Below are positions 8,446 to 18,338 of a DNA stretch of 50,572 bases, one piece after another. The stretch lies in NCBI GenBank assembly GCA_902406105.1, contig CABPCP010000013.1:1-50572 (forward strand), written 5' to 3'. The translations under genes were made by a program, and so were the position numbers. This stretch comes from an uncultured Mordavella sp. GTDB lineage: Bacteria; Bacillota; Clostridia; Lachnospirales; Lachnospiraceae. Every line of letters begins with the position of its first letter. The stretch's first letter is position 1. The notes beneath the pieces are model-generated. The model saw only the letters and a list, made by a program, of their open reading frames with translations. It was not told the origin of the DNA and did no database searches.

Positions 8446-9579
8446 TCAGGATTTTGAAAGCAGTTCCTTTAGTCTGGCAATCTCTTTGTCCTTCTCGTCC
8501 AATTGCTTTTTCTGCTCGCTTAACACACTGTCCTTCTCGTCCAGTTGCTTTTTCTGCTCGCTTAATACGCTGTCCTTCTCGTCCAACTTCTTTTTCTGCT
8601 CGCTTAACACACTGTCTTTCTCATCCAGCTTTCTTTTCTGCTCCTTTAACACACTGTCCTTCTCGTCCAGCTTCTTTTTCTGCTCATCAATTTCTTCCTG
8701 CATTTCGTCAATCATGTACTGTACCGTGTTTCGATCCAATTCCTGCAACTCTTTGGAAAACATTTCCATCACCTTCTCTACATTTCGACACAGCTCATAG
8801 ATTTCTCCGTAAAGATTTCTGAACTCTGGATATCCTTCCAACAATTCCGCAATCCTGGACGGTTCATCTGTACTAAAGAATACAAGCCAAGCGTCCAGCT
8901 TGCTTCTGACACCTTTATTGTGCACAATCTCCTGAAAGATGTCAAGCGCTATCAAGGCATATTCCTGCTGCAGATCCAAGCAGAGACCGGTATCTGACTT
9001 CTGGGAAAAGTGATGGATATAATTTTCTTGAAAATCATGGAATTCTTTGGGACTCTTTTCATACAAAATGATCGTGTATACTTTTTTAATATCTTTGTAA
9101 CTAAAATTCCTCCCCTTTTCTCCCCTAACTCTTTTATACTGTCTCAAAAGAAGATCTGCCGAATAACAAGCACATCTCTGCCCTGGGAATCGGTATCCCA
9201 GCTTCTGTACCTCTACGTTCGCAATACTATGATCTTCTAGTTCAATCACAATATCTGTGATCACCAAAGAATGTTCATCTGCAATCCGGGTGGAATCATT
9301 GGGCAGTACCAGCAATATTTTTACTTTCTGCTCCAGAACAAGGGATAGAAACTCTTCCAGTCTCTCCGGCACCAATTCTGGATTCATAATCTCTTTAAAA
9401 AACGGGTCATACAGTACCCGGACTCCTTTTTGTCCTGTACAGTAATCAAGAAACACTTCCTGCTGTTCCTCCTTCCATCCCTGATAAATTTCAAGAAGCT
9501 TATCCTTACTCTGGATTTCTGCCTGGATTTCTTCCCTTGTTCTTATCATGGGGAAATATTTCCGCAAAATAGCCGTCAT
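8446..9579 (-). CDS. Rpn/PD-(D/E)XK nuclease-family protein with coiled-coil repeat tail
   Basis: 377 aa from the ATG at 9579, which has AGAGGG seven bases upstream; two further in-frame ATGs lie above it. The N-terminal domain has the motif order of Rpn / 'PD-(D/E)XK transposase' proteins: an Asp in ITDIVIEL and Glu-x-Gln in NVEVQK. Members cut DNA and promote recombination, and many are thought to be defence- or mobility-related. The last 75 residues are a charged coiled coil built of four 14-residue units (two heptads each). The gene stands alone between unrelated genes. Confidence 0.8.
   Translation of the reverse strand: MTAILRKYFPMIRTREEIQAEIQSKDKLLEIYQGWKEEQQEVFLDYCTGQKGVRVLYDPFFKEIMNPELVPERLEEFLSLVLEQKVKILLVLPNDSTRIADEHSLVITDIVIELEDHSIANVEVQKLGYRFPGQRCACYSADLLLRQYKRVRGEKGRNFSYKDIKKVYTIILYEKSPKEFHDFQENYIHHFSQKSDTGLCLDLQQEYALIALDIFQEIVHNKGVRSKLDAWLVFFSTDEPSRIAELLEGYPEFRNLYGEIYELCRNVEKVMEMFSKELQELDRNTVQYMIDEMQEEIDEQKKKLDEKDSVLKEQKRKLDEKDSVLSEQKKKLDEKDSVLSEQKKQLDEKDSVLSEQKKQLDEKDKEIARLKELLSKS
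8501..8668 (-). repeat. Four tandem 42-bp coding repeats
   Basis: Units at 8501-8542, 8543-8584, 8585-8626 and 8627-8668 encode DEKDSVL(S/K)EQK(K/R)(K/Q)L. Copies differ at only a few bases. A unit is 14 codons, so gain or loss keeps both the reading frame and the heptad register. Degenerate partial units flank it on both sides. Confidence 0.9.
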
Positions 9580-9886
9580 ATACATTCCCTCTTTCCCTAT
9601 GCGGTTCATAGCATTACTCTTAAACTGGGTATCCCTTCCGATATGGAACTTTCACATAAGATCAAGACGCCTTATGCCTTTTAAGAAATACGGCGGCAAG
9701 AACACCGCCGATATTAGTAAAGAAACAATAACACATGTCATAAAGAAAAGCAATCTCAATCTCCCCAACTTCTAAATTCTTTCTAAAACAATCTCCCCTT
9801 CCGTTGACTGTGCCCGCCTGCCTCTTTATAATGAAACTGTTTTCTGATAGAGCGTAAAAGCGCGTACATAGAAGGGAAGAGACTGC
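9580..9886. other. 307-bp divergent intergenic region
   Basis: This separates the Rpn-type gene from the large ABC gene. It contains the promoter of the ABC gene (9804-9832) and a small hairpin around 9691-9710 (CGGCGG ... CCGCCG). I see no coding frame with a ribosome site and no RNA gene in the rest. The leader of the ABC transcript downstream of the promoter is about 50 bases. Confidence 0.5.
9804..9832 (+). promoter_or_regulatory. Promoter of the large ABC gene
   Basis: TTGACT (9804-9809) and a perfect TATAAT (9827-9832) are separated by exactly 17 bases, about 55 bases upstream of the ATG at 9887. This is one of the best housekeeping promoter matches in the window. Confidence 0.8.
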
Positions 9887-12800
9887 ATGCTTCAGATCAA
9901 AAACATCTGCAAAGAATATCGGACCGGCACCCTGATCCAAAAGGCGCTGGATAACGTCAGCCTGAATTTAAGAGACAATGAATTCGTAGCGATCTTAGGC
10001 CCCAGCGGATCAGGCAAGACCACTCTTTTGAACATCATTGGGGGACTGGACCGCTATGACAGCGGAGACCTGATCATTAACGGCATTTCTACTAAAAAAT
10101 ACAAAGACAGAGACTGGGATTCTTACCGGAATCATACCATCGGATTTGTCTTTCAAAGCTATAACCTTATTCCCCATCAGACAATCCTGGCCAATGTAGA
10201 GCTGGCGCTTACCATCTCCGGCATCGAAAAATCAGAGCGTCTTCAAAGAGCAAGAGAAGCCTTGGAACAAGTGGGCCTTGGGGATCAGGTGCACAAACGG
10301 CCAAGTCAGCTTTCCGGAGGCCAGATGCAGCGAGTTGCCATTGCCCGTGCCTTAGTCAACGACCCGGACATCCTGCTGGCCGATGAACCCACCGGCGCCC
10401 TGGACAGTGAGACCAGTGTTCAGGTCATGGATCTCCTTCGTCAGGTGGCCAAAGACCGTCTGGTGGTCATGGTCACCCATAACCCGGAACTGGCGGAACT
10501 CTATGCCACCCGGATCGTTAACTTAAGAGACGGGAAGATCCGCTCAGACAGCAACGTCTTTGAAATCGATGAAACTTCATTAGAAGAACCAGAACATCGG
10601 AATATGGGGAAATCTTCCATGTCTTTTCTGACTGCCCTCTCCTTAAGCTTTAACAATCTTCGGACCAAAAAAGCCCGGACACTCCTGACCTCGTTTGCGG
10701 GTTCCATTGGCATCATAGGCATTGCGCTGATCTTGTCTTTATCCAACGGCGTCAATGCCTATATCAAATCCATTGAGACCGATACTTTGGCGGAGTATCC
10801 TCTTCAGATCCAGAGTACCGGCCTGGATCTTTCTTCCATGATGGGCGGCGCCGCCGGGAGCGGTTCCGAGCCGGAAGAAAATACCGGAGATGTAGCTGTC
10901 ATCCAAATGGTGACAAATATGTTTTCTACCATGGACTCCAATGACCTAAAATCTCTGAAAGCATATCTGGACAGCGAGGAAAGCGGGATCGAAAAATATA
11001 CCAACGCTATAGAGTATTCTTACAGCGCGGTTCCCCAGATCTATCGCTTGGAAGATCAGGACGTCCGGCAGGTTCACCCGGATAAGTCCTTCGATGAGCT
11101 GGGACTTGGCTCCGCCTCCGCCTCTAATTCTATGATGGCCTCTATGATGAGTACAGATATTTTCTATGAGATGCCGGAAAATACCAAGCTGTATGAAGGG
11201 CAGTATGATGTAAAGGCCGGACGGTGGCCGCAAAACTATAATGAATGTGTCGTAGTCCTGACCTCAAATGGGGGCATCAGCGATTTTATGCTGTACACTA
11301 TGGGACTGCGGGATTCTGCGGAACTGGATGATATGATCCAGCAGTTTATCGATGAAGAAAATGTAGATACCCCAGAAGATATGGGCAGTTACACCTATGA
11401 CGATCTGCTTGGGGTCTCCTTTAAACTGGTAAATAGTTCTGATTATTACCAGTACGACAGCCAGTACCAAGTATGGACAGATAAAACAGATGATAAAGAA
11501 TATATGCAAAACCTGGCAGAGCAGGGTGAAGATATAAAAGTTGTCGGCGTCGTCCAGCCTTCCGAAGACGGCAATGGTTTTGTCCTTGCCGCCGGCATCG
11601 GATATACACCGGCGCTGACCAAACATGTTGCCCAGCAGGCTGAAAAAAGCGAAATTGTACAGCAGCAGCTTGACAATCCAGATATAAATGTATTTACCGG
11701 AGAAGCATTTGGAGAAGAAAATTCAGAGAATGGTTTTGACATGGAATCCCTCTTTACCATTGATGAAGAAAAGCTGCAGGAAGCTTTTGGCTTTGATGAA
11801 AGCGCGTTTTCAAATATTTCCGATTCCTTTGATTTCTCCAATGTATTCGGCAGCGCGGGAGAATCTATGGATCTGTCCGGCCTGATCGACCTAAACGACA
11901 TCCAGATTGATCTTCCGGATATAGGCGCCGTAGATCTGGGAGAAATGATGGGCGACCTTACGATCCCTATTTCCCAGGAAGGGTACGCGAAAATGATGGA
12001 AAGCCTGACGGAGGGTTACGGACAGTACGTGAAGGACCATCCAGAGGCAGATTATTCCGGGCTGCAGGAAGATTTCCGGGAATATCTTCAGACAGACCGC
12101 GCAAAGGGGATCATGGAAACCGCGGTAGAGTCGATCATAAAAGAAAACATCCAGACAGTGACGGACGATCAAAAGAAAACGCTTCTTACCCGTCTGCAGG
12201 AAGGAATTGAAGAATCTGTCAGTAATATTCCAGATGAGGAAATAGATGCGGACGCAGTCAATACCGCCATAGGAACCTACATGGGCACAGACGGCTTGAC
12301 TGCCGTCAATATCTGGATGGATGCAGTTGCCGCGGATATTGATGCAGCCGTCACTGACAGCCAAATGAACGAATTGGCCCAAAACCTTTCACAGGGTTAT
12401 CTGGAGTATGCCCAGAATGGAAACGGAATAGATCCCTCTCAAATAGCCTTGCATTTCCTCCGGTATCTTCAGACTGAAGATGGCCAGCGACGACTGGCCG
12501 AAGGTCTTGCCGCCGCTGTTGACACAGACGCTTTGGAGGAGCAGCTTATGAGCTCCGTGGAAAGTTTTATGGGCGGCGCCATGTCTTCCTACGGCAGCGC
12601 TGTCAGTTCCGCTCTGGAGACCCAGATCTCTTCCGCCATGCGGCAGATGATGAGTCAGATCGCCTCAGGAATGGGAGAGGCAATGGGCGCTGCCATGTCT
12701 GATATCGGGAACAGTCTGCAGAATGCCATGAGTATTGATGCGGATGCCTTTGCGGAAGCCTTCCAGATGAATATGACTGGAGATGACCTGGCGGAACTGA

Positions 12801-13453
12801 TGATGTCTATGAATTCAAGCCAGAGCGCCACTTATGATAATAACCTGGCCTCTCTCGGATATGTGGATTTCGACGAACCTTCGGCCATTGATATCTATCC
12901 GATCGACTTTGAGAGCAAAGAACAGGTTGTAAAAATCCTGGACGATTATAACAGTCGGATGGAGGAAGAAGGGAAGGATGAACAGGTAATCACCTATACA
13001 GACCTGGTAGGCTCCATGATGTCTTCAGTAACAGATATCATTGATACGATCAGCTATGTATTGATCGCGTTTGTCGCCATCTCCCTGATCGTTTCCTCTA
13101 TTATGATCGGTGTCATCACATATATCAGCGTACTGGAGCGCAAGAAAGAAATCGGAATCCTGCGGGCTATCGGTGCCTCCAAACAGAATATCTCCCAGGT
13201 ATTTAACGCGGAGACCTTTATCATCGGGCTATGCGCCGGGCTCATAGGCATCGCCTCAACCTTGCTTCTTCTGATTCCCGCTAACGCCATCATCCATCAT
13301 GTGGCCGGGACAAATGATGTAAACGCTTACCTTCCGCTTCTGCCGGCGGTCATACTGATCCTGCTCAGCGTAGTCCTTACCCTGATCGGCGGCCTGATCC
13401 CCTCTAAGAAAGCCGCCAAGAGCGATCCGGTCACCGCTTTGCGGACAGAATAG
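9887..13453 (+). CDS. Large fused ABC ATPase/FtsX-type permease (MacB-like)
   Basis: 1188 aa. The N-terminal ATPase (about 1-225) has [27 protein letters not shown] and [13 protein letters not shown]. One membrane helix follows (near 264-285), then about 770 residues of largely acidic, probably extracytoplasmic sequence, then three helices (about 1050-1078, 1110-1135, 1148-1172) in the FtsX pattern with [15 protein letters not shown] between them. MacB-type proteins act as mechanotransmitters rather than channels, moving lipoproteins, peptides or drugs or controlling wall hydrolases. The periplasmic-type insert is far longer than in MacB (about 200 residues). The gene is monocistronic with its own promoter and terminator and converges on the surface-decoration operon. 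Confidence 0.88.
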   Translation: MLQIKNICKEYRTGTLIQKALDNVSLNLRDNEFVAILGPSGSGKTTLLNIIGGLDRYDSGDLIINGISTKKYKDRDWDSYRNHTIGFVFQSYNLIPHQTILANVELALTISGIEKSERLQRAREALEQVGLGDQVHKRPSQLSGGQMQRVAIARALVNDPDILLADEPTGALDSETSVQVMDLLRQVAKDRLVVMVTHNPELAELYATRIVNLRDGKIRSDSNVFEIDETSLEEPEHRNMGKSSMSFLTALSLSFNNLRTKKARTLLTSFAGSIGIIGIALILSLSNGVNAYIKSIETDTLAEYPLQIQSTGLDLSSMMGGAAGSGSEPEENTGDVAVIQMVTNMFSTMDSNDLKSLKAYLDSEESGIEKYTNAIEYSYSAVPQIYRLEDQDVRQVHPDKSFDELGLGSASASNSMMASMMSTDIFYEMPENTKLYEGQYDVKAGRWPQNYNECVVVLTSNGGISDFMLYTMGLRDSAELDDMIQQFIDEENVDTPEDMGSYTYDDLLGVSFKLVNSSDYYQYDSQYQVWTDKTDDKEYMQNLAEQGEDIKVVGVVQPSEDGNGFVLAAGIGYTPALTKHVAQQAEKSEIVQQQLDNPDINVFTGEAFGEENSENGFDMESLFTIDEEKLQEAFGFDESAFSNISDSFDFSNVFGSAGESMDLSGLIDLNDIQIDLPDIGAVDLGEMMGDLTIPISQEGYAKMMESLTEGYGQYVKDHPEADYSGLQEDFREYLQTDRAKGIMETAVESIIKENIQTVTDDQKKTLLTRLQEGIEESVSNIPDEEIDADAVNTAIGTYMGTDGLTAVNIWMDAVAADIDAAVTDSQMNELAQNLSQGYLEYAQNGNGIDPSQIALHFLRYLQTEDGQRRLAEGLAAAVDTDALEEQLMSSVESFMGGAMSSYGSAVSSALETQISSAMRQMMSQIASGMGEAMGAAMSDIGNSLQNAMSIDADAFAEAFQMNMTGDDLAELMMSMNSSQSATYDNNLASLGYVDFDEPSAIDIYPIDFESKEQVVKILDDYNSRMEEEGKDEQVITYTDLVGSMMSSVTDIIDTISYVLIAFVAISLIVSSIMIGVITYISVLERKKEIGILRAIGASKQNISQVFNAETFIIGLCAGLIGIASTLLLLIPANAIIHHVAGTNDVNAYLPLLPAVILILLSVVLTLIGGLIPSKKAAKSDPVTALRTE

Positions 13454-13489
13454 GTATCCGCGGCGCTTGTCCTTATAGAACTAAATTCG

Positions 13490-13529
13490 GAAAATGCATC
13501 CATACCAGTTTTCGTATGGATGCATTTTC
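13490..13529. terminator. Bidirectional terminator between convergent units
   Basis: A perfect 16-bp stem (13490-13505 with 13514-13529, loop of 8) has T-rich flanks. It can end the large ABC gene on the plus strand and the histidine kinase operon on the minus strand. Confidence 0.85.
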
Positions 13530-13551
13530 TTCAGACCAAATACTGAAGCCG

Positions 13552-14874
13552 CTATGTGTGGGGGAAAAATAGCGCTACATAAAACTGTTCTCCTTTCTGC
13601 CCATACTGACAGCTTCCTCCCATCCGTTCCATCATTTTCCGCACATTCTGGAGGCCTACTTTCGTACTCTCCGTATTTTCTCCAGTCCCCTTGACTGTAT
13701 TTTCAAAAAACAGACACATCTCCTCTTCTCCGCAGGAACACAGGATCTGCACAGGACGGTCTTTGCGCGCGTACTTAAGGATATTCGAAGTAATATTATC
13801 CATGATGCGGGAAAGATACATTTCATCCACCTGGATTTTCTTTGGTTCCCATTTCATATCCGGTTCTGTGTGAAATCCTTTTTGTTCCAAATAACTGCAA
13901 GTTTCTGAGAGCAGGTCGTAGAAAAATGTCTTATAAACTTCCGGCTCTTCCATCTGGATCCTGCTGTCTTCTGATACCAGAGCATACTCAAAAAGATGGT
14001 CCGACAACTGTTTAAGACGCCGGGCTTTCTGGGCGATCTTCTCAAGATACTCCTCTACCTTCCTTTTTTCCACTCCTTTCTGGCCGACCTCTTTTTGCAG
14101 GATTTCCGTATACAGCAGGATTGAGGTAAGGGGGGTCCTCAGGTCATGGGACATCTCTGTTACGATCTCCTTATTCTCCTTCACAAGCTGTGCTTCCTGC
14201 CGGATCTGATCTCTAAGGGAACGGCGCATTCCATCCAGTCCCTGGGCAAGCGCCGCCAGTTCATCCCTTCCCCGCACGGTGATCTCATAATCTAAATTCC
14301 CGCCTTCCAGAATTTCAATCTCCTTGCCAAGTCTCCGAATATCCTCCATTTTTCGCCGGATTCCCCGGAAGAGCAGAATGAGAAAAAGTGTGAACGAAGA
14401 CAGCAGTTCTAAAACCGTAGCGAAATTATAGAGCTGGGACTGATAAGCCCCATAAAGCACTACTTCACCATTTCCGTCCGGGAACTGTATCTGATAATAA
14501 TTCTCCCACTCGCTGTATTTCTGTTCCCGTTCCTCTTCTGTCAGGTTTTCCAGATTCCTTTTATAATAAGAGTCATAGATCAGCCATTGATTCTGATAGA
14601 TCTTCATCGAGAGAATCTTTTGCTCTTTGACCCATTCTGTGATCGCCTTGCTGTCCTGGATGCTGATCGCATTTCTTTCCACATATTCCTGCAGGGATGT
14701 AATATATTCTTTTTCCTTACGCTCTACATAATGACTCTCATGATACCAGCGTACTACCACATATTCTCCCACATAGGTAAGACAAAAGAATGCCAGGATC
14801 GCCGCCGCCAGCGCTCCTGTTACCAGCCGGAGGAGAGAAACATAAAGAGAGTCTCTTTTATTTACCTGCCGCAT
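13552..14874 (-). CDS. Sensor histidine kinase, last gene of the surface-decoration operon
   Basis: 440 aa. Two membrane helices (about 15-40 and 152-172) enclose an extracytoplasmic sensor of about 110 residues. HAMP-like linker, DHp domain with MSHDLRTPLTSIL (His near residue 244) and an ATPase domain with DNITSNILKYA as N box. The G1 box lacks the usual DxGxG: FENTVKGTG stands there, followed by KVGLQNVRKMMERMGG. I have the impression that such kinases occur in other clostridia, so activity is likely kept. It overlaps the regulator gene by 17 bp and is transcribed with it. The signal might be the state of the cell surface. Confidence 0.9.
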   Translation of the reverse strand: MRQVNKRDSLYVSLLRLVTGALAAAILAFFCLTYVGEYVVVRWYHESHYVERKEKEYITSLQEYVERNAISIQDSKAITEWVKEQKILSMKIYQNQWLIYDSYYKRNLENLTEEEREQKYSEWENYYQIQFPDGNGEVVLYGAYQSQLYNFATVLELLSSFTLFLILLFRGIRRKMEDIRRLGKEIEILEGGNLDYEITVRGRDELAALAQGLDGMRRSLRDQIRQEAQLVKENKEIVTEMSHDLRTPLTSILLYTEILQKEVGQKGVEKRKVEEYLEKIAQKARRLKQLSDHLFEYALVSEDSRIQMEEPEVYKTFFYDLLSETCSYLEQKGFHTEPDMKWEPKKIQVDEMYLSRIMDNITSNILKYARKDRPVQILCSCGEEEMCLFFENTVKGTGENTESTKVGLQNVRKMMERMGGSCQYGQKGEQFYVALFFPHT

Positions 14875-15589
14875 CGAATCGATACCCCTTTCCCCACACC
14901 GTATGGATTCGTTTTGGATTCTGGGGATCCTTCTCGATCTTTACCCTGAGTTTGCGTATATGTACCGTAACTGTAGCGTTACAATTATAGAAGTACGGTT
15001 CCTCCCACACGCTTTCATACAGATTCTGCGCGGAAAAGATCTTCGTCGGATGCTCCATCAAAAGCCGAAGGATCCGGTATTCGATTTCCGATAGTTCCTG
15101 CCGCTCTCCGTCCGCAAAAACTTCGTTATACAGCTTGTGGAGCCGGATGCCTCCTGCTTCCAGATATTCCTCTTCCTTTTTGGTCTCTTCCTGTTCTTTT
15201 CCGCCGCTGTATACTTTATAACGGCGCAGCAGCGCTTTGATTCTTCCCAAAAGTTCCGCGTATGAAAAAGGCTTTCCCAGATAATCGTCGCCGCCAGCCA
15301 TCAGGCCGATCAGTTTGTCAGACTCCTGCGCCTTGGCTGTCAGAAACAAAACCGGTACGTAAGAGCGCTTACGGATCTCCCGGCATGTGATCAGCCCCGA
15401 TATTCCCGGCATCATCACATCCAGGATCACCAAATCCGTCTGTTCATCCAACGCCTCCAGCCCTTCCCTTCCATTTGACGCCTCCCGGACCTGGTAATCT
15501 TCGCTTTCCAGCAGAATGCGGACACCTTCCCGGATATCTGAGTCATCTTCTATGATCAAAATCTGTTCCTGTCTCATCCTTTGCTTCAT
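14858..15589 (-). CDS. OmpR-family response regulator of the surface-decoration operon
   Basis: 243 aa. Receiver with IIEDD, phospho-acceptor in LVILDVMMPG and GKPFSYAEL; winged-helix domain ending IHTVWGKGYRF. The ATG at 15589 sits inside the stop of the upstream SGNH gene (ATGA overlap, 4 bp). A second in-frame ATG lies four codons in and cannot be ruled out as the start. Being downstream of the biosynthetic genes in one transcript, it likely autoregulates them; a direct repeat of its possible binding type lies upstream of the first gene (21555-21571). Confidence 0.92.
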   Translation of the reverse strand: MKQRMRQEQILIIEDDSDIREGVRILLESEDYQVREASNGREGLEALDEQTDLVILDVMMPGISGLITCREIRKRSYVPVLFLTAKAQESDKLIGLMAGGDDYLGKPFSYAELLGRIKALLRRYKVYSGGKEQEETKKEEEYLEAGGIRLHKLYNEVFADGERQELSEIEYRILRLLMEHPTKIFSAQNLYESVWEEPYFYNCNATVTVHIRKLRVKIEKDPQNPKRIHTVWGKGYRFDAAGK

Positions 15590-16596
15590 CCTTTCTTCAC
15601 ATCACCGCGAATCTTCAGCAGTTGAGATCCCGCTTCTTTCGCAAAGCGTTCCGACGCCCAATGCCAGTCCTCGAATCCGGCCTCTTGCCGCCTGTCCGGG
15701 AAGTCATAAGCATTGCTCAGATAGTCTCCCAGATACCTTGTCACTTTATCTGCTCCTGAAAGATTCAGATGGTCTCCCTTATCTGAAGTATCTGTCTCCC
15801 AGTTGATCCCCAGTTCTTCTAACTCCATATTAAGGTCCAGATACTTCAGCCCTTTCTCCTTTGCGAAATCCACCAGACCATTGTGCTTTCTTGTATTATA
15901 ATTCACTGGTGAAGGCCCGCTGTACAATACCAGCTTGGCTCCATTTTCCTGACATAACCGGATGATCTTATCCATATAGAAGAGATTCAGCTTTTCTATT
16001 TCTTTTTTCTCCTTTGTCTCCTCCATATAGGCGCCTTCCCGGTATGCCTTCACTCCTGTCCGGATCTGGAATCCTTTATACATTTCCTGCGGATAACGCT
16101 CTCCGGTAAGAAGCGGTTTCCATACATCGTGGAACCGGAAAATGGGGAAATAGTAACTCCGCATTTCGCTCAACAGGGTTTGAAATCCCCCCATCTTTCC
16201 TTCATATCTATACATCACATTCGTCTCCAGGAGCACTACCTTAGGAGATTGGTTCTTGAATGCTGTTTTCATCATATAGTAGCTTTCCTGGATCTTCTGT
16301 CCCGGTTCCCCGCAGACATAGGAGGTAATCCCATGATCCTTCCAGATCTGCATGGGAGACACCGTTGTATAGCTTTCGCTGTCCCCCACCACCAATACAT
16401 CTATGGTATGCTTCGGTTCTCCCTGAATCCCCGCAATACTTTTATTTCCTTCCAGGAGCAGATCCGCGTCCTGCTTTACGATCCTTACCACACATTGCGA
16501 AAGCAGCAGCAGGATACACATCAGGATTCCCAGAAACGCCCCTGCTTTTTCCACTGTTTTTATTCTTGTTTTCCAATTTTTCTTAAAATCCCGCAT
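15586..16596 (-). CDS. SGNH/GDSL-like protein, DltD/AlgX-type partner of the MBOAT enzyme
   Basis: 336 aa with one N-terminal membrane helix (about 18-38) that would anchor the rest outside. VLVVGDSESYTTVSP carries the candidate catalytic Ser73, and GDHLNLSGADK near residue 272 supplies the Asp-His pair of SGNH enzymes. In alginate, cellulose and teichoic acid modification, an MBOAT protein passes an acyl group through the membrane and an SGNH protein moves it to the polymer; this gene overlaps the MBOAT gene by 14 bp. The acceptor polymer is unknown. It is not clearly DltD by sequence. Confidence 0.8.
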   Translation of the reverse strand: MRDFKKNWKTRIKTVEKAGAFLGILMCILLLLSQCVVRIVKQDADLLLEGNKSIAGIQGEPKHTIDVLVVGDSESYTTVSPMQIWKDHGITSYVCGEPGQKIQESYYMMKTAFKNQSPKVVLLETNVMYRYEGKMGGFQTLLSEMRSYYFPIFRFHDVWKPLLTGERYPQEMYKGFQIRTGVKAYREGAYMEETKEKKEIEKLNLFYMDKIIRLCQENGAKLVLYSGPSPVNYNTRKHNGLVDFAKEKGLKYLDLNMELEELGINWETDTSDKGDHLNLSGADKVTRYLGDYLSNAYDFPDRRQEAGFEDWHWASERFAKEAGSQLLKIRGDVKKG

Positions 16597-18106
16597 AAAT
16601 CAAATCCACCTGTTGATATCCTGTTCCATAAGCTCCAAAAATGACCAGCGTCAATATAAGGACATAACAAATGCCCCACCGGACCGGAAGTTTCATCTTA
16701 TCAATCGAAATTCCTCTGGCCATTCCCCGTTCCTGCACCATTCCATAGATTCCCACGATCAGACATCCCGCCGCGGCCGCGTAAAAATCCCCGGGCCTCA
16801 ATCCCAGATTCAAAAATGTACCGTCCCTTAAGGGCTCAAGCGAGAAGTCCCGGAAGATACTCAAGAACATCTCCAAGCCAGCTCGGAATCCATTCGCGCG
16901 GAAGAAGAGTTCTCCTATGAAAATGATCCCCCAGGTCTTCAAAATCCTTATCCACCTCCAGTACCAGGAATCTTCCCGTATATGAGAGATTCTAAGAAAC
17001 CAGTCCCGGATTGGCTCCACCGCGATCCCCGCCATCAAAACGGCAAAATAATACATTCCAAAGAAAATGTAACTCCATCTGGGGCCATGCCATAATCCAT
17101 TGCACAGCCAGACTGGGAAAAGAGCCATTGCTGAAATTCCTAGTTTTGTTATATATTTCCCACAGTGTTTTCTTCCAAACTGATTCCACCGTTTGACCGG
17201 GGATGACATAGACACGGGGTAAAACACATAGGTTTTCAGCCATGTTCCCAGTGTGATATGCCATCTTCTCCAAAATTCCGCCGCGTTCACGGAGGCAAAT
17301 GGCTGCCGGAAATTCTCTGGCAGCGTCACGCCAAACATTCTTCCGCTTCCGATCACAATGTCCATGGATCCTGAGAATTCCATATAGAGCTGGATTGTAT
17401 AAGCAACTGCCGCGGCAGCCGTTACCAGACCGCTGTAGTTTTGATGATGATCAAAGACTTGGCCCACAAGAATATAGAGCCGGTCCGCAATGACCATCTT
17501 CTTAAAAAGTCCCCACAGAATCCGCACGCCTCCATTCCAAAGTCCAGAAGCGCTTAACCCTTCTCCCTTCCAGAGCTGCTCTGCCGTCTGAGAATACATA
17601 CTGATCGGCCCTTCCATGATCTGAGGGAAGAACCCCAGAAAAAGAGCTATCTTTCCCAGGTGATGCTCTGCCTTTATCTTCCCCCAGTACACATCCGCCA
17701 TGTATCCAACCGCCTGAAGTGTATAAAATGAGATTCCCACCGGGAGCAGAAGCGTCCGGATAGGCATAAATGTTTCTCCCACCGCCCGTATGGTCAAAAA
17801 GTTCAGATTCTGAGCGAAAAAATGATAATACTTTAAGTATCCTAAGACCCCCAGAAGCGTCAGAACTCCAAAGGCCAGCACCGCCTTCCTTCTCTCCCGC
17901 GCCGCCGTCTCAAGCCAAAGGCCGATATAATGAGTAAAAATCGTGGTCCCCAGAAGGTATAGGAGCAGTTTCCCGCTGATCAGATAGAAAAACGCGTATC
18001 CAAAGAATAACAGCGCCTTCCACCTATGTTTCTGAGGAACCGCCTGATAAACGATCAGCGCGATCGGAAGAAATATGAATAAATAGAGTCCTGTATGATA
18101 CGCCAT
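16583..18106 (-). CDS. MBOAT family O-acyltransferase (AlgI/DltB-like)
   Basis: 507 aa polytopic membrane protein. Family marks in order: LLPVGISFYTLQAVGYMADV (about 120-140), GFFPQIMEGPIS, FWRRWHITLGTWLKTYVFYP, and the catalytic-His block CNGLWHGPRWSYIFFG. The C-terminus ends with an aromatic-rich short tail (LIYAGF). DltB and AlgI transfer acyl groups across the membrane to a surface acceptor. The carrier gene ends 7 bp upstream, so the donor is most likely the acyl- or aminoacyl-carrier made by the preceding genes. Confidence 0.9.
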   Translation of the reverse strand: MAYHTGLYLFIFLPIALIVYQAVPQKHRWKALLFFGYAFFYLISGKLLLYLLGTTIFTHYIGLWLETAARERRKAVLAFGVLTLLGVLGYLKYYHFFAQNLNFLTIRAVGETFMPIRTLLLPVGISFYTLQAVGYMADVYWGKIKAEHHLGKIALFLGFFPQIMEGPISMYSQTAEQLWKGEGLSASGLWNGGVRILWGLFKKMVIADRLYILVGQVFDHHQNYSGLVTAAAAVAYTIQLYMEFSGSMDIVIGSGRMFGVTLPENFRQPFASVNAAEFWRRWHITLGTWLKTYVFYPVSMSSPVKRWNQFGRKHCGKYITKLGISAMALFPVWLCNGLWHGPRWSYIFFGMYYFAVLMAGIAVEPIRDWFLRISHIREDSWYWRWIRILKTWGIIFIGELFFRANGFRAGLEMFLSIFRDFSLEPLRDGTFLNLGLRPGDFYAAAAGCLIVGIYGMVQERGMARGISIDKMKLPVRWGICYVLILTLVIFGAYGTGYQQVDLIYAGF

Positions 18107-18113
18107 ATGACAC

Positions 18114-18338
18114 CTACCCTTTTAATCTTTGGATCATTGCCCAGAGCGCCTGCGCAGAGTCAAAGTTTTCCGGCGTCATCTCCGCCGCCTCAATCTGGAT
18201 TCCGAATGCGGACTCCAGTTCTGACACCAGAGTGATCACTCCAAAAGAGTCCAGTATCCTCCCGCTGACCAGCGCCGTCTCCTTCTCATAATCTATACTG
18301 TCATCAATATCCCTTAAAATATCCATCAATTTATCCAT
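18114..18338 (-). CDS. Acyl/aminoacyl carrier protein (DltC-like)
   Basis: 74 aa, all-helical, with the phosphopantetheine site in ILDSFGVITLV (Ser31). Size and the LDSxG context resemble DltC and other stand-alone carriers. The ATG overlaps the decarboxylase stop by 8 bp, with GGAGG six bases upstream. Position between the decarboxylase and the membrane acyltransferase suggests it presents the modified amino acid to the MBOAT protein. A phosphopantetheinyl transferase must be encoded elsewhere. Confidence 0.88.
   Translation of the reverse strand: MDKLMDILRDIDDSIDYEKETALVSGRILDSFGVITLVSELESAFGIQIEAAEMTPENFDSAQALWAMIQRLKG

Noticed and set aside
8501..8668. 42-bp repeats as a CRISPR-like array
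   Set aside because: There are no unique spacers, and the units are coding coiled-coil repeats.
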